Part shown: positions 12,538 through 25,062 of the stretch, in pieces | Layout: each line of letters opens with the position of its first letter | Numbering within the stretch: the first letter of the stretch is position 1 | Assembly (NCBI RefSeq): GCF_029962835.1 | Contig: NC_080585.1 | Coordinates: 57,833,443 to 57,897,442 of the forward strand | DNA from: Magnolia sinica | Taxonomy: Eukaryota; Streptophyta; Magnoliopsida; Magnoliales; Magnoliaceae | Reading direction: 5' to 3' | DNA: 64,000 bases | Notes under the pieces: model-generated | The model's database searches: none | Seen by the model: the letters and a program-made list of their open reading frames with translations, nothing else | What the model was told of the DNA's origin: nothing | Program-made: the position numbers and the translations under genes

Positions 12538-15500
12538 AGGACATTTTAGTAACACTATGTACTTTTCAGTACACGGGTGTTACCATGAGAACCTAATTTA
12601 GTATAAACGCAAACCCGATTTATGTGGACATTCACATACTTTAGCCTAAATCCGACCATTAGGGATAACCTCTATCCGTAGATCAAGCCATCTCGCTAGT
12701 TAGTTTCAAGTTGGGCTATCTCATCATCTAGGGATTCACACTTAACCACAGGGGACTTAATTCTAGCGACTTAATTGGCATAAAATGTTAAATAACACTT
12801 TGTTAGATTGATTAAGCCACACCAAGATCAATTTCGAGACCAAGAGCTACTTGATCCACACTTCATTGGCTTCAAGACCCCTGGGAGTGCAAACTATCAC
12901 TCCAGTATTCATATTAGCTAACCAACCGTAATAACCACTCTCAAATTCCCTCTAGAATGGGCAAGGGAACTGTAGAAACTATGGGAGTCAAATTTGGAAG
13001 TAATCCAACCATCAGGTAGGTGGGAATCGCAACCCTAACCCGAAAACAAAGAAGATGGGGCCCATCGGTGCAAGGTAACATCAATATAAGTGAAATAGTG
13101 GCCCTAGGTGACTTGCTAGTTAGAAGAACGGTTCAGATTGCATGATTAAACCCCATATTGTCATCGGATAGACGATGATCGGCCCTCGATGGCCATATTT
13201 CAATTAATATGGTCCACCTAAGTTATGGGTATGCCTCATCCTTTGGGCTGGTCCTTGAATTGAGCCACTAAGATGAATGAACGGAGTGTATTGATCAAGA
13301 TCATCACGTGGACCCCACATCTGATCAGTGCGAGTGCACAGATAGTGTGCACACACTGCGCACAAGACCAAAGCATTGGGTCAAAGGAACATTGACCTAA
13401 TAAACACCAGGAATTTCAAAAAAAACTCCACCCGTTTCTCCCGCCCGACGCGCATTCAAACAGACACGCCCGTCTGTAGCTGATGATGACCCTCCATTAG
13501 ATCACATCCATGAAATCCAAACCACCGATCTTCTAGATAGGGTCCCACTGACCCTAACCATGGTGAGATCCATGAACAAAAGACACCCATACGAGCTCGG
13601 TCAGTGACCGATCCAGCGTCGTAAAGGAGGAGTTGCTAACGAGGAGAAGATGGCCACATCCACAGTTGCGCTGGCAAATCCAACCATTGAAGATTGTCAA
13701 ACGACCGCTACATGCACAGCAGAAGCCTCGTCACCCCCTACCATTTCCAGTTATAGCTCTATACTCAGCAAAAATTGGAAAGAATCCTTTCCATTCTTAG
13801 CAATTGTCAATCCCAACCATCACTCGCCCTCTGGAAGCTTCATCCGAGCAATCCGGAAGCTTCATCGGAGCAATCCGGAGCATCCAGTCTAGGGCTGCCC
13901 GAAAATCTCGTAAAGAAAGACAAGATTTTGGCGAGACGCGGCTACAACTCGTACTGACTCCACTTCAAGATAGATATCATCACTACCGTCTATACTCATC
14001 GTTGAATGGACCCCATAAGCTTGATGGACACCATCTAGACCATCTGAATGTCCCAAATCGCCGAATCACCTGACCAATGCAAAAACACCATGATCAGTGG
14101 GTCATCTTCCCCAATCAGACCATGAGCGGCCCATTTCGTGCAGATACCCTTCTCTCTTATCCGAAACGTCAATCGAATGGCCCACCCCCTCTAATGTTCA
14201 TAAGGGTTTGGTTCAGGGGCCCACGCACAAGATCAGAGGCATGGGGAGACCCTGATGGCAATCGTTCTCGGTTGCTTTGCATTAACCAACACGCTAACCT
14301 TCGTGATTAGCTGTAGAAGCATCCAGAAACAGTAAGGCCATAAATAGTCGTTCTGTTAAGGCAAATCCCATAGAAGAAAAGGAAAGAAATAGTAAGAGAG
14401 AGAGTGAGAGAGATTGGGGGCCGCTGGAGTGAGTTGCATGCCTGATAACAACTCAACTCAGTTGGGTCATGCATTTGCTATGAAGAAAATAGAGAGAGAG
14501 AAAGAAGATAGAGAGAAAGAGAAGGGAGAGAACCTCGCTGCTGGAGCGAGCTTCTAGCCAGCCATATGAAGCTGACCCAACTCACCACATACCCTGTTCG
14601 TCCAACTCAAATCCCTAACCCCAGTGCAAGTAATGAAACTGAAAACCCCCTGTCATGGCCTTATACCTAGCTAGTCAGTAAACCAACCCAACTTTCTGAT
14701 GAATCAGGCCAGTATCACCCCAAAACGGCGACCGGAATTGAGTTAGGGAGGTGGGTTCCTGATTTTCGATGAACTTAGAGCTGAGCACGCCACGTCCAAG
14801 CCCTTTCAGCTCCCAGAAACGGTCCCTGATCAGGTACCACAACTGACCTCTCTCTCAGTAATGGAAACTTCACAGCCACTTGACTGACTGTGTTCATAGT
14901 CACTCCCAACTCAGTCACGAGTTGGCATGACTCAAATCCCCATCTCAAGGTAAAAACCCTGATCGGAATCCATGGCTGAGATCGATTTTCCTCAAGTAAT
15001 GACCAGCACTTCAAACTGATCTCAGATGCGCCACACCCAGCTAGCCAAGAGGATCGACTGGGTCGAGTCACTATTGAGTTAGTGACTCAAAAACGTTTCA
15101 GGTATAAAAACCCTGACTCAGTTGGGCCTGGGAAGCAGCTCATCCCAGGTAACTTGAAACCTTGTTTATGGGCGATTTGAACTTGCCGATTAAGGGCTGA
15201 TTCGGCCAGATATGCCCAACTAAGTCGACACTACACTCTGTATCGGGTTGACTTGACCAGTTTCCCAACTGAGTCAAGCTAACTCCAATGTTGGAATCAT
15301 CTGTGAATAATTTACGAAGCATTAGATCCAAGGATTAATAATCTAACCCTACAGTTAGTAAATTACTTAAAACCAACTCAACTTGTTGTTAGTTGAAAAT
15401 CCCGACCGAGTCAACTCAGTCGTGACTCACTGGTGTCTTGTAACATTTCATCCAGGTACAACCAGCAACTGTTTACCTTAGAAGACATTTCTTCCTTCAA

Positions 15501-15949
15501 CATGTCCAAACAAGTAAGTAGAAAATAAGGTTTATATAACTATTAGACTATATGTAAGTTGGAATTAGAAGATCAAATTTATACTTGCTTGGATTTTAGG
15601 ATCTTTACATCCACCTCATAAGAACATCTCAAATCAAGAGGAACATTCATTCAAGGTGAGAACTCACCCTTTGAGCTTCCCACTTAACTTCATTAATCTA
15701 GACATAAACGATGATATAATTCCTCTCCTTAAGTTATTTTTTCTCATTATGTGAATATGCGAATTCATTGCGCACATGATTCCTATGTCAGATAATGAAC
15801 ATATCTCTTTAACTATAGCAAGCATAAATGATCAATGATAACATGCTATCTTTAATTGTACATTGTTAATTAACTATATGTTGTCATTTACGATTGAGTG
15901 ATGTAATGAGTGAAACCTATCATGAAATCACCATCTTGCAGTCCATATT

Positions 15950-16090
15950 TGACTTATGCGACTTGGATCGCACATTTGTCTTACATGGCTTAGATCACAC
16001 TTTGTCTTACATGGCTTGGACCGCATATTTGCCGTACATGGTTTGGACCGCATATTTGCCCTACATGGCTTCGATCGTATATTTGCCCTC
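15950..16090. repeat. about 30-bp tandem repeat in the LTR fragment
   Basis: Four to five degenerate units built on CATGGCTTGGACCGCATATT with TGCCxTA spacers run in tandem. They produce the repetitive Leu/Tyr-rich frames at 15894-16100. Confidence 0.75.
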
Positions 16091-16162
16091 GTGGCTTTGA
16101 TGGTTTATTGGTACCCTTTTGTGGCTTGTTGGTTATATTTGCATATCCTATTATTTCCTAGC

Positions 16163-16567
16163 CATATTGTGGTGTTCAATCGTATTGTGATTTTCGGGTG
16201 GAGAGGGTGTTCGCTTAGCGATTTTCTAGCCATCTTGCAGTGTTCACGTATGATATGATTTTTGGGTGGTCTAGAGTTTATATATTTATTATATCCTCAT
16301 CTTGCAGTGTTCAGTCGTACCATGATTTTCGGGTGGAGCGGGTATTCGCTTAGCGATTTCCTAGCAATTTTGCGGTGTTTACGTATGATATGATTTTCGA
16401 GTGAAGTAGACGTTTGTATGTTGTTCTCTCTTCATCTTGCAGTGTTCAGTCGTATTGTGATTTTCAGGTGGAGTGGGTGTTCGCTTAGCGATTTCCTAGC
16501 CATCTTGCAGTGTTCACATACGATATGATTTCCCGGTGAAGTAGAGGTTTAAAGCTTGGTTTTCTAG
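16163..16567. repeat. 135-bp tandem repeat, three copies
   Basis: The block GCAGTGTTCAGTCGTA-N-TGATTTTCGGGTGGAG-N-TTCGCTTAGCGATTT starts near 16166, 16301 and 16436, a 135-bp period. Each unit itself contains two related halves around GTGTTCA and GATATGATTTT. Confidence 0.8.
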
Positions 16568-17185
16568 CCATTTTGTGGAGTTTGAATGATTGATTATTTA
16601 ACTATCTAGATACGTCCACTTGCATTGGGATTTCTATTATATTTCCTTAATGTTGAAATTATGTTGACTAGCTTATTTCTGAATATATGATCATGATTTT
16701 AAATTTGCATTGTTTAGTATGTTTCTTATCATATATTATGATTTATGCTGGATTATAAATGATGAGTATGCAATCTTAAAGGGTACTCCTCATCGCAATA
16801 ATCATTGATGCTATCAAACCATAATAATTGATGAAGGTGTAAAGCGAGCCGATACCATTCGCTAGGTCACTAAAGCAGATCGGGTAGCTGATGAGCTAGA
16901 CGGGGTCCCTACAGCCCATGTTGAGTTCTATCATTAGGCAATAGATTCCTATTTTTATTTGTCGAACCTTGTTATTTGAGATTGTATAAGTCCTATATGG
17001 GCGCTACATTTAGATTTTTATTATAGTTGGAATGTTTTTTACAATGCATGGTTTACTGTAGCTATGTTTGCTGCTAACTCTGATTAATGATAAGTGGTTC
17101 AAATTTATACTAAATTTTAAAGGCTAACAATCGGGTTTTTGGAGAACGAGTAATATACTCAGGTTCCAAAAATCGGGGCATTACA

Positions 17186-17428
17186 GGGTTATATGCTAGG
17201 TTGAGTTTGACTAGCTCGTGAAATGGGTTCGCTATCGACGGATCAGGAGGTTTTGTGTATCACTGACAAGGCAAATGTGAGGTCTTTTGCACTCGATTAC
17301 TCTTACGCGCAATGGGCGTCAATCAGTGTCAGAAGTATACTAGACCCCGGTGATGATCCAATTGAGAATTATTATGACACGTAGACTAGTGGAGGAATGG
17401 CACATTACATTGCATATTTAGCATATGA
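17186..17428 (+). repeat. right copy of the 240-bp duplication
   Basis: It matches 12299-12537. Downstream, family A LTR sequence continues unbroken to its GCATGACA end at 17933. Confidence 0.8.
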
Positions 17429-17933
17429 CATTTGGCCATGTAGGCCATCGCATCGCATAGCCTAGGTATGGCTGATAGCATTTATAGAGTTGATAGTTTA
17501 GCCCTCCATCATTTTCGCTTACTATGATTTTTGTATGCTTGGCACATGTATTACGCACACACGCACACACTCTCTAAGCTTCGTAGTAAGCTTATGCAAT
17601 TGTTTACGTGTAGGTTTTGCTAGACTGCAACAACAGTGAAGCAGGAGCATGTGCCTGATCTTTTGGAATTTTGTTATATTATGTATTTCCCTTTTAGTAT
17701 TGTACTCAAAGATTATATTAGTGGATATGTAGTGATGATGTTTTGTGACTTAGGTACACTTGTGGTTATGCTCCTTTAAAAAAATCACCCTAAAAATCTA
17801 CCTTGTAGGATCCCAAGTCAAAACCAGGCGCATGGGAGCTGGGAGCCGAGAATGGGGTACTACAGAGGCTGTCGACATTGGATTCGATGACCAAAAATTT
17901 TTTGAATCTGGTTCCCCAGTTTAAGGCATGACA

Positions 17934-19373
17934 AGAAAAAATCGTATTGTATGGATTTTCTCGATGACATCGAAGGCTTGATGTTCAATGACATCGAAAA
18001 ATGGTCCAGATATGTCCAGCAAGAAAAACATCATATTGTCTGGATTTTCTTGATGACATCGAACCCCTTCAATAACATCAACAGAACCATTTTCTGCCTA
18101 TTTTTTACCCATTTTTTATCGTTGGAACTCAAACTTTTTATAAAAGGCAATCAGTTCTTAGGCATTATGATGGATTTTTAGAGCAATAAAGGTAGGGTGA
18201 TTCCATATGTAAATCTCTCATCCTAAGCATCTATTCCATTGAGTTCTAAGGCATCTCCTTTGAGATTACAACTCTAATGAGGATTTCAACCTCAATATTG
18301 AGATGTGCTTGAACTCCTTCATTTCCTAGAGATTGGACTTAAGCGTTCTTGGTAAATCATTGTCCAACTCTTCTGGGAGGCCCATATAGTTGAATCCCCT
18401 AGGATAAACAATTACCCATTAGTTGTAGGAGGTTCAACCCACTCCCATCACCTTGGTCATCTTGAAGACACATTAAATGCAATGAGATTGATCATGGAGC
18501 TGAAGCCTTGGTGAAGCAGCGGCGATATAATCAAGGGAGCATCGGGGAGATGATTGAAGCATGAGAGAGCAGATATCAAGCAACCCAGGAGGAGATACAA
18601 AAAGGGACTCAATCCAACAAGTAAGTGTCATTATTAGGAGTCCATAGGTTAGCCTCCTTCCTTGTGTAGGATTGAGGCTAAGAGTTTTTTTATCCACAAA
18701 CTTGATTAAGTTCTTGTGTAGGACATTGGCTCTTCCGTAGGGCCTAAATCGTAGGTTCTTATGTAAGACCATTGTTCTTGTATAGGGCATAAACTGTCAA
18801 GTTCTTATGTAGGACCTTGGCCTATGTGGCCTAAATTGTCAGGTTTGGGATTAGAACCCTTATCCTTGTGTAGGACATAAACTTGGGTGCTTGTGTAAGA
18901 CCCTTGCTCTAGTGTAGGGCATAAAATTTAGAGTCCTTGTGTAGGGCTATAAAGGTTAGAAGTTAACCTCATTTAAAACCTCCGATGGTGAAATCCGATA
19001 CACTCATGGGTTGAGTGCGTCCGCCTGGAGTGGAATAGGCACGTAGCCGAACCATTATATATGATCGTATTTGTGATTGATATTTGCTCATTTATTTAAT
19101 TATGCTTATGTGTCTTGAATGTTTAAATATGATGTATAATTAGATGAATGTTTAAGATGGATAGGAATCATATCTTACACACTCATATACACTATCTTAT
19201 ATAAGATAGTTACTTGCATATCTAATGTAGCCTATGTGATTGGACCCTCTAATGGCTTGGAAGGCTTAGAGTTAAATTGCCTCATTTAGTTTAAGTTAGG
19301 CAATTGGTGTTTTTAATAGGTATAAATTTTAATCGGTACTAATCACACCCCCCCCCCCCCCTCTAGGACTTAG
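17934..19373 (+). mobile_element. right part of a plus-strand SIRE-like LTR
   Basis: It continues the LTR interrupted at 4793. Features in order are: ATGACATCGAA palindromes (17960-18080); degenerate tandem TTGTGTAGGAC units (about 18640-18960); a TGGAGTGGAATAGGCACGTA block preceding CCGAACCATTATAT, common near the end of SIRE-type LTRs; and a C14 run followed by CTCTAGGACTT (19349-19373), the SIRE-like 3' terminus. No clear primer site follows. It faces the minus-strand LTR that starts at 20558. Confidence 0.55.
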
Positions 19374-20557
19374 CCTATATTCTATAGCTCCACCATATTC
19401 GGCACTTAGACACATTGCGGCCCTCTACCACAATTTCAGTTGCGCATATTTAGAGCTTCACACATGTGAATACTTATAAATACCTCATCACTATTCTCAT
19501 TTAGACATTGAAAAATATTTTAGAGCTTTAGGAGTCAAAAAGTTGCATAATTCAGGTATCAAGCGAGTCACAACATAGTAAGAAGGAAAAAGGATGGAGA
19601 AGAGTCGGTGACAACAAGCCCATTATGTAACCGTGTAGCAGAGGACCTGCACGACCAATATGTTATGCATCTTATACGGTTTCATCATGGATATTTGTAT
19701 TATCATGCTTATGGACTAATAATTCAGGTCTTTCAGCATACGTATTGGTGCGAAATAAGAGTTTTTAACTTGCAGAACTCTTATGTCATTGCGACGGACG
19801 CTCTACAGTCCGAAATTCTACCGAAATTGCTGCTGGACTATTTTCAATTACATCATTTAAAATTCTAATAAGAGTACTTTATTTTAGAATTAATGACAAT
19901 GTAAGGAATGTAATACGAATCCAAATCAGTGGAATGAATGATGATGAGTATTCTTTTCATTCTTTTGTTATTGTCGGATATAGATATTCCAATCTCTGAA
20001 ATACATTTCTGATCGAGATAGCCCCCCAAATGCCTCTGTCCTACGAGGTCTTGGATACACTGAAACTTCAACCGAGGATTGCACCATGAGTGTAGGATTT
20101 TGGTATGGTTCATGGTAAACCGAAGTCGCAGTCGAGAGTTGCCAACCGAGCATTTCGATCCTATATGAGTCGCTATGCATCTGGGGCACAACGAAGGTTG
20201 TCCTACAAACTCTTGTGTTATGCTTTGCCCTTGATAAAGGTCAGCATATCCTAGGTTGATCCCCAGGGGTGCACGACCCTTTGGGCTTCATTGAAGTTTT
20301 CCAATCCATACTTAGGTTACCCTCGAGCTGGGTTGGGCGCTGGGCCATGCAATAACGACACCTTGACTGTTTGACCAACAAGTTTACTTAATCCAACTGG
20401 GGCATGACTCCCAAAAATGTTGTAATTCCATTGATCGAGGCTCTTTGGCTAGTTAAGATCATGTTCATTTTACTCTTTCTTTACAGCTAAAAAGGGTGGT
20501 AGAGGACGGTGAAATTACGGTAGAACCGTTATTACTGAAGTATGAAGTATGACCAAA
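19374..20557. other. unassigned spacer between inverted SIRE-like LTRs
   Basis: About 1.2 kb with no recognisable coding region. Frames at 19608-19868 (plus) and 19865-20191 (minus) have no known domain. The segment 19980-20300 contains repeated words such as AACCGAGG, GTCGAGAGTTGCC and AACCGAGC and may be another degraded LTR. Some of it may be the 5' leader of the plus-strand SIRE-like element. Confidence 0.35.
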
Positions 20558-20839
20558 TGTCCTAGAGGGGGGTGCAGAGGACTTTTTCAAAATTATTTTC
20601 TTCTAAGTACAAACAATGCTTATCTTTAATCGAAGGACTAAGGTAAAGTAACTCTAAGGCTTTCAAGCCAATAGAAGGTCCAAATCACATAGGCTTATAC
20701 AAGATTTATACATAAAGAACAGGCCTATTAGGAATAGTGTATACAATAGTGTGTGTGGGATGTAATCTTTATCAGTACCTATACATCAACTAAATCATGT
20801 ATCATAAAGACATTTGATAATCATAAGCATAATTAGAAT

Positions 20840-23800
20840 TGTCACACCCCAAACTCGAAAATCGGGCTCACAAAATTTCTGATCACCGAATTCGGCGCTG
20901 ACAGCCCCATAGTACCCCATTCTTGGCTCCCAACACCCATACACCAGGTTCTGATCCTGGGATTCGATTTCAAACATGATTTAATTCGTAATGAGCATAA
21001 CTATAAGTATAACCCATGAACAATAACCACAAGAACACCATCACAAAATTCATTATGATCAAAAACTTTGAGTACAATGCGAATGAAAGGGAAATACAAG
21101 ATAATGAAAATAACAAAAACTCAAGAAGCTCGACTGCACACTCCAACTGCGGCGAGGTTATGGCTGCGTCCTAGCGTCACTTACACGCATTAATCATGCA
21201 TAAGCTTATAGAAATTTTAGAGGGCAGTGTAAATGTGTGCGTAGTATGAACGTGCTTAGAATGGAATACCAGAGTAATGCGAAATCATGTTGATGGATAC
21301 ATGAATGCAATCAACTGTACCAAGGCTAAGCGGTGCAAAACATGAATACTATCGGCCATATCTAGGCCATACAATACGAGATGCAACTCAAGTATGACAA
21401 TCCTCATGTCAATATAACTCATCAAATATTAGTACAGTTCTCATTCTGAATAATCTTCGGGGTTTAGTATAATCCAAATGGCACTGACCCTTTCCCAGGC
21501 GTGCAGTCCAAATGAGTGTAAGAAACCTCTATCCGCCTGGCCAATAGTCTGTCAATATCTATCCGGCACATCGATAGCAGACCCATTCACGAGCTGGTCA
21601 AACTCAGCCTAGCAATTCCCCCTACCCTCGGGCGAGTAAGGCCACACCCATTTCCAACCGACCATGACACAGTGGGAGATACGGCCTCCTAGTATTCAGC
21701 TCTCGTGCACTTATATATCCACTCGGTCTCGACATTGGAGTCATCCTCTGGTACCATCGAGTTCAGGGATTTTCACCTAGGGACATCTATGGTGCCCCGA
21801 TGCTTAATAACAATATTTTCGATGTCCAATCCTGCCATCCACGATGTGCCTGTGGAGGTCATAGCCCTGATGTCGCCAAGGCGTATAGTAATCATGTCAT
21901 ATAAATGTGAAGTGCATGAATCACACTATCAGTCATGCAATAATCCTACGCATGCCGTCCTAATGAAGGGCAACTCCGCTTATCAGAGAGCCCATAAACA
22001 ATCTGCTCGAAGGCATATGCTATGATCAGTCACTCCTCATATCAAAGCATACATATGATGCGTATGAGCATGAATCATGGAACTATACTAAACATGTTAT
22101 GTGGTGATGGATTCTGTTCATAATGAAGATGGGCCTAGATGGCCTACACATAACAAGTATGGGCCTAAAAATGGGCCCTAGGGAGGGTTATAATGCGGAC
22201 ATTTAACCAACATTATTCTTACAATGTGGACATCAAACCATCATTGCTCCCAAGGCATGGCCCACCATAAACTTCATTACATAAACCATGGTGGAATCAT
22301 AAATTGTAATGGGCCTTATGTACACCCCGTTGGGCCTCGACCCAAGGACTCCAAATACATCAAATAGGCCACATCACGTGGGCCTCATATATATACAGTT
22401 GGGCCTCAACATCGGGCCTCATATATCACATCGGGCCTAATCAAATGGGCTGAAACAATGGGCCAAATCAACTGGGCCAAGTCGAATGGGCCGAGTTGAA
22501 TAGGCCGAGTCAAATACATCAAATGGGCTGCATCACGTGGGCCTCATATATATCAAAGTGGGCCTCAACAACATACCTCATACACATCAAGGTGGGCCTC
22601 AACAATGGGCCATAAATACATCAAGATGGGCCTCATCACATACCCAAAAAGAGCCATATTGTAGGATCATTTGGACCATACCCCAAGTAACAGTGGAGAT
22701 AATTTTCACTATTTAAACAATTCACAAGGGCCCATCATAAGGGTTATTTCCCACCCAATCTAATCCTAAGGTCTTAAGGACCTGGATTAAGAGGGAAAAA
22801 CAAATATTGTATTGGTCCAAACCCTGTAGTCCAAGGGTTTTAATGGTGGACGTTCAAACCCACTGTTTCCTGAAATGTGGTCCACTTGATCCTAGATCTA
22901 TCTTCTTCTTTTTTAGTTTCAAGCCTTAAAATGAGCTTTCAAAATGGTTGGATGGCTTGGATGCAACACATACATCATGGTGGGTCCCATAGATGGACAG
23001 CATAGATAAAACACATAGCTCATGGTGGGGACCACACTAATGGAAAGTCTGGAACACATACATCAGTGGGTCCCACGTGGGGCCCACCATAATGTTTAAT
23101 TTCCACCCAAATCTGTTGGTAAGGTCACACGTACTCGTATGAAGAGGAAAAATGAATTTCATAATAATCCAAAACTTCTGTTACTAAAAAGGTTTTAATG
23201 GCAGACGTTCAATCACATTATTGCCTATGATGTGGGCCTCCTGAGTTCCAGGTACGGCTGATTTTTGGAGGGCCCACTGCCCTAAGGGGCCCAATCAAAA
23301 TGCACTATGTTGATGTTCAACTCACATCATGGTGGGGCCTGAGGTGGGGCCCATTGACCCTGCACTAATGCAAATCGCGGACACTGCTTATTGCAGCGTC
23401 CTCTGGACGCTGATAGCAGCAGCGGCTGCTGTTTTATTTTATTATTTTTTTTGAAGATTTTGATAGGTGGGGGCCCCATCAAAGGAAACCAGTCTGTCGG
23501 TTGGGTTCCTTTGCTCGTGACGGGTCTAATAAGGCCAATATTGGGTATGTTTCAGTGTGTAGAAAGGTCAAAGTGGATTTTCACGGTGAAATATATTGTT
23601 TTCTATGTTATGGCCCGCCAGATAACTAGATTGACTTCATTTTTCGGCTCAACGCCTAAAATGAGCTAAGAAATAGGATGGACGGCGTGGATTTGATCCT
23701 TACATCAAGGTGGGGCCTGCATGAGCAGCCCACCCCAAAAGCTCATTCTTTTTTGTTAGCTTGTTAGTACACACCCATGTCAGTACACGCACTCCATGTT

Positions 23801-24876
23801 AGCCGCACCCTATCCAGCGTCCAGGGACGCTGGACGGCATAGATATAACACAAGCATCATGGTGGGTCCCACATGTACGTGGCCCACATTTTAGCAAGGT
23901 GGGTCCCACATGAATGTGGCCCACCTGATGGGTCTGATATTTGTGTTTTCTCATCATCCAGGCCCACTGGATGGCTTGGATAAAACAGATGGACGACATC
24001 AATAAAATACATCCATCATGGTGGGTCCACGATCGGTGTGGATCTAGTGGGCCACACCCATTATAAAAGAGAGAAAGAGAGAGAGAGATCGGTGGAAAGG
24101 GAAGGGACCCCGCCACTATGGGCCCTCCCTAAATACAAAGCATACATTAAGATGGGTCCCACCATATGTGGGCCCTCAAATAATAAAATTGACAGTTAGA
24201 TCACCCACTTATCGGCCTTCTTCTTGGTCCCTTAGCCTCCTTAGCTCCTATACTCAACTTTTGACGGTGGTTGATGGAGTTTTGATGGTGGGGATGAGAG
24301 ATGAGAGGGTGGGCCACACTTGTTGTTTTTGGGAGAGTTTGGAGAGGCTTGGACGTATGAAATTTTTATTGCTTGGGAGTGAAGAGGGGGAATGAGAGAA
24401 AGGGAGAACTGATGGGTGAAAAGGGATGGGATGAGGTGTGATGGGTGATGGGTGGGGTTATAAGAAAGTGATGGGTGGAGAGGGAGAGAGAGAGTTGACT
24501 TTGGGAGTGGGAAGGGATGGGTTGTTGTACTTGACTTGATATGTGATGTATACTTGATTGATGGGATTGATTGATTGATTGATGGGATAGGTCGTAGAGA
24601 TTCTCTCAGAATTTACACGCGTGACGTTTTCCTCGAAATGAATGTGGGCCCATAACTTCTAGTCTGGGTATCTAATTAGTGCGCGAGTCACGGCGTTGGA
24701 ACCACGACGATGGCGCGGTCACCAAAGTACAAGTTTCGAGTCGAGTCGACTTTAATATATGGAACTCGGATTAGGATCACACGTAAACATTAGATACGGG
24801 TCGAGGGTTGCCGGAATTCGACCGGAAGGACTGCGGAAGCCTACAGAACAGTACAGTATAAGATACGGACCTTACA
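20840..24876 (-). mobile_element. family A solo LTR no. 3 (4.0 kb, minus)
   Basis: The plus strand starts TGTCACACCCCAAACTCG (20840) and ends GATACGGACCTTACA (24876); the minus strand therefore runs TGTAAGGTCCGTATC to GTTTGGGGTGTGACA like the other copies. The 5-bp duplication AGAAT is perfect (20835-20839, 24877-24881). The conserved 3' part (mirror of GATCCCAGGATCGG) and 5' part (GCACGAGACGCGG-like, TGCGACC-like) match the family. The centre (about 22100-24150) is GGCCCA-rich. It carries no 22-bp satellite and no coding region. Confidence 0.8.
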
Positions 24877-25062
24877 AGAATAATGCACAAAAAATAATCC
24901 TAGACAAAATCATATATACTGGTTCAACTACTTGCCTACTCCACTCTCGGCAGACGCACTCTCTCCTAAAGTGTACCAGATTTCACTATCCAATGGTTTT
25001 AAATCAAGTTAACCATGAACCTTTACAACCTACACAAGGTTAACTAAGGGACCTACGCAAGG
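24877..25062 (-). mobile_element. SIRE-like LTR segment between two solo LTRs
   Basis: A 186-bp piece of the minus-strand SIRE-like LTR left between two family A insertions. It includes GGTTCAACTACTTGCCTACTCC and the words AACCTACACAAGG and GACCTACGCAAGG, which link it to the tandem units at 29640-29710. Confidence 0.55.

Larger units (their letters stand above)
12538..17185 (+). mobile_element. 5'-truncated LTR fragment of a second (TGTAACACCCC-type) family
   Basis: The right end CCAAAAATCGGGGCATTACA resembles the mirror of LTRs starting TGTAACACCCCGA. The left portion (AAATCCGACCATTAGGGATAAC, GTAGATCAAGCCATC) parallels the start of the LTR at 33727 (GAATCTGATCATTGGGAATAA, ATAGATCAAGACATTC). 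The expected TGTAACACC start is missing at 12538, so the left end looks truncated or rearranged. It contains GA-rich microsatellites (14394-14530) and two minisatellites. No primer site or pol. Reading frames here (for example 13650-13892) show no domain. Confidence 0.5.
4794..17933 (+). mobile_element. family A solo LTR no. 4, interrupted twice
   Basis: It starts TGTAAGACATGTACCC and ends AGTTTAAGGCATGACA, with a perfect 5-bp duplication AGAAA on both sides. Its own sequence is in pieces: 4794-6075, 12093-12537 and 17186-17933. These are interrupted by a second family A solo LTR (with its TSD, 6076-12092) and by a fragment of an unrelated LTR (12538-17185). The body is only about 2.2-2.5 kb because it lacks the large GGCCCA arrays of the other copies. 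No internal retrotransposon coding region is present, so it is a solo LTR. Divergence from the other copies suggests it is the oldest of the four. Confidence 0.75.

Noticed and set aside
13650..13892. An 80-codon plus-strand frame beginning MATSTVALANPTIEDC that looks like a transit peptide
   Set aside because: It lies within an LTR fragment, contains a local duplication (TTCATCCGAGCAATCC), has no downstream coding continuation and no recognisable domain.
19349..19363. The C14 homopolymer as a functional element
   Set aside because: It is an expansion of the usual C-rich SIRE-type LTR end (CCCCCTCTAGGAC), possibly also affected by sequencing slippage.
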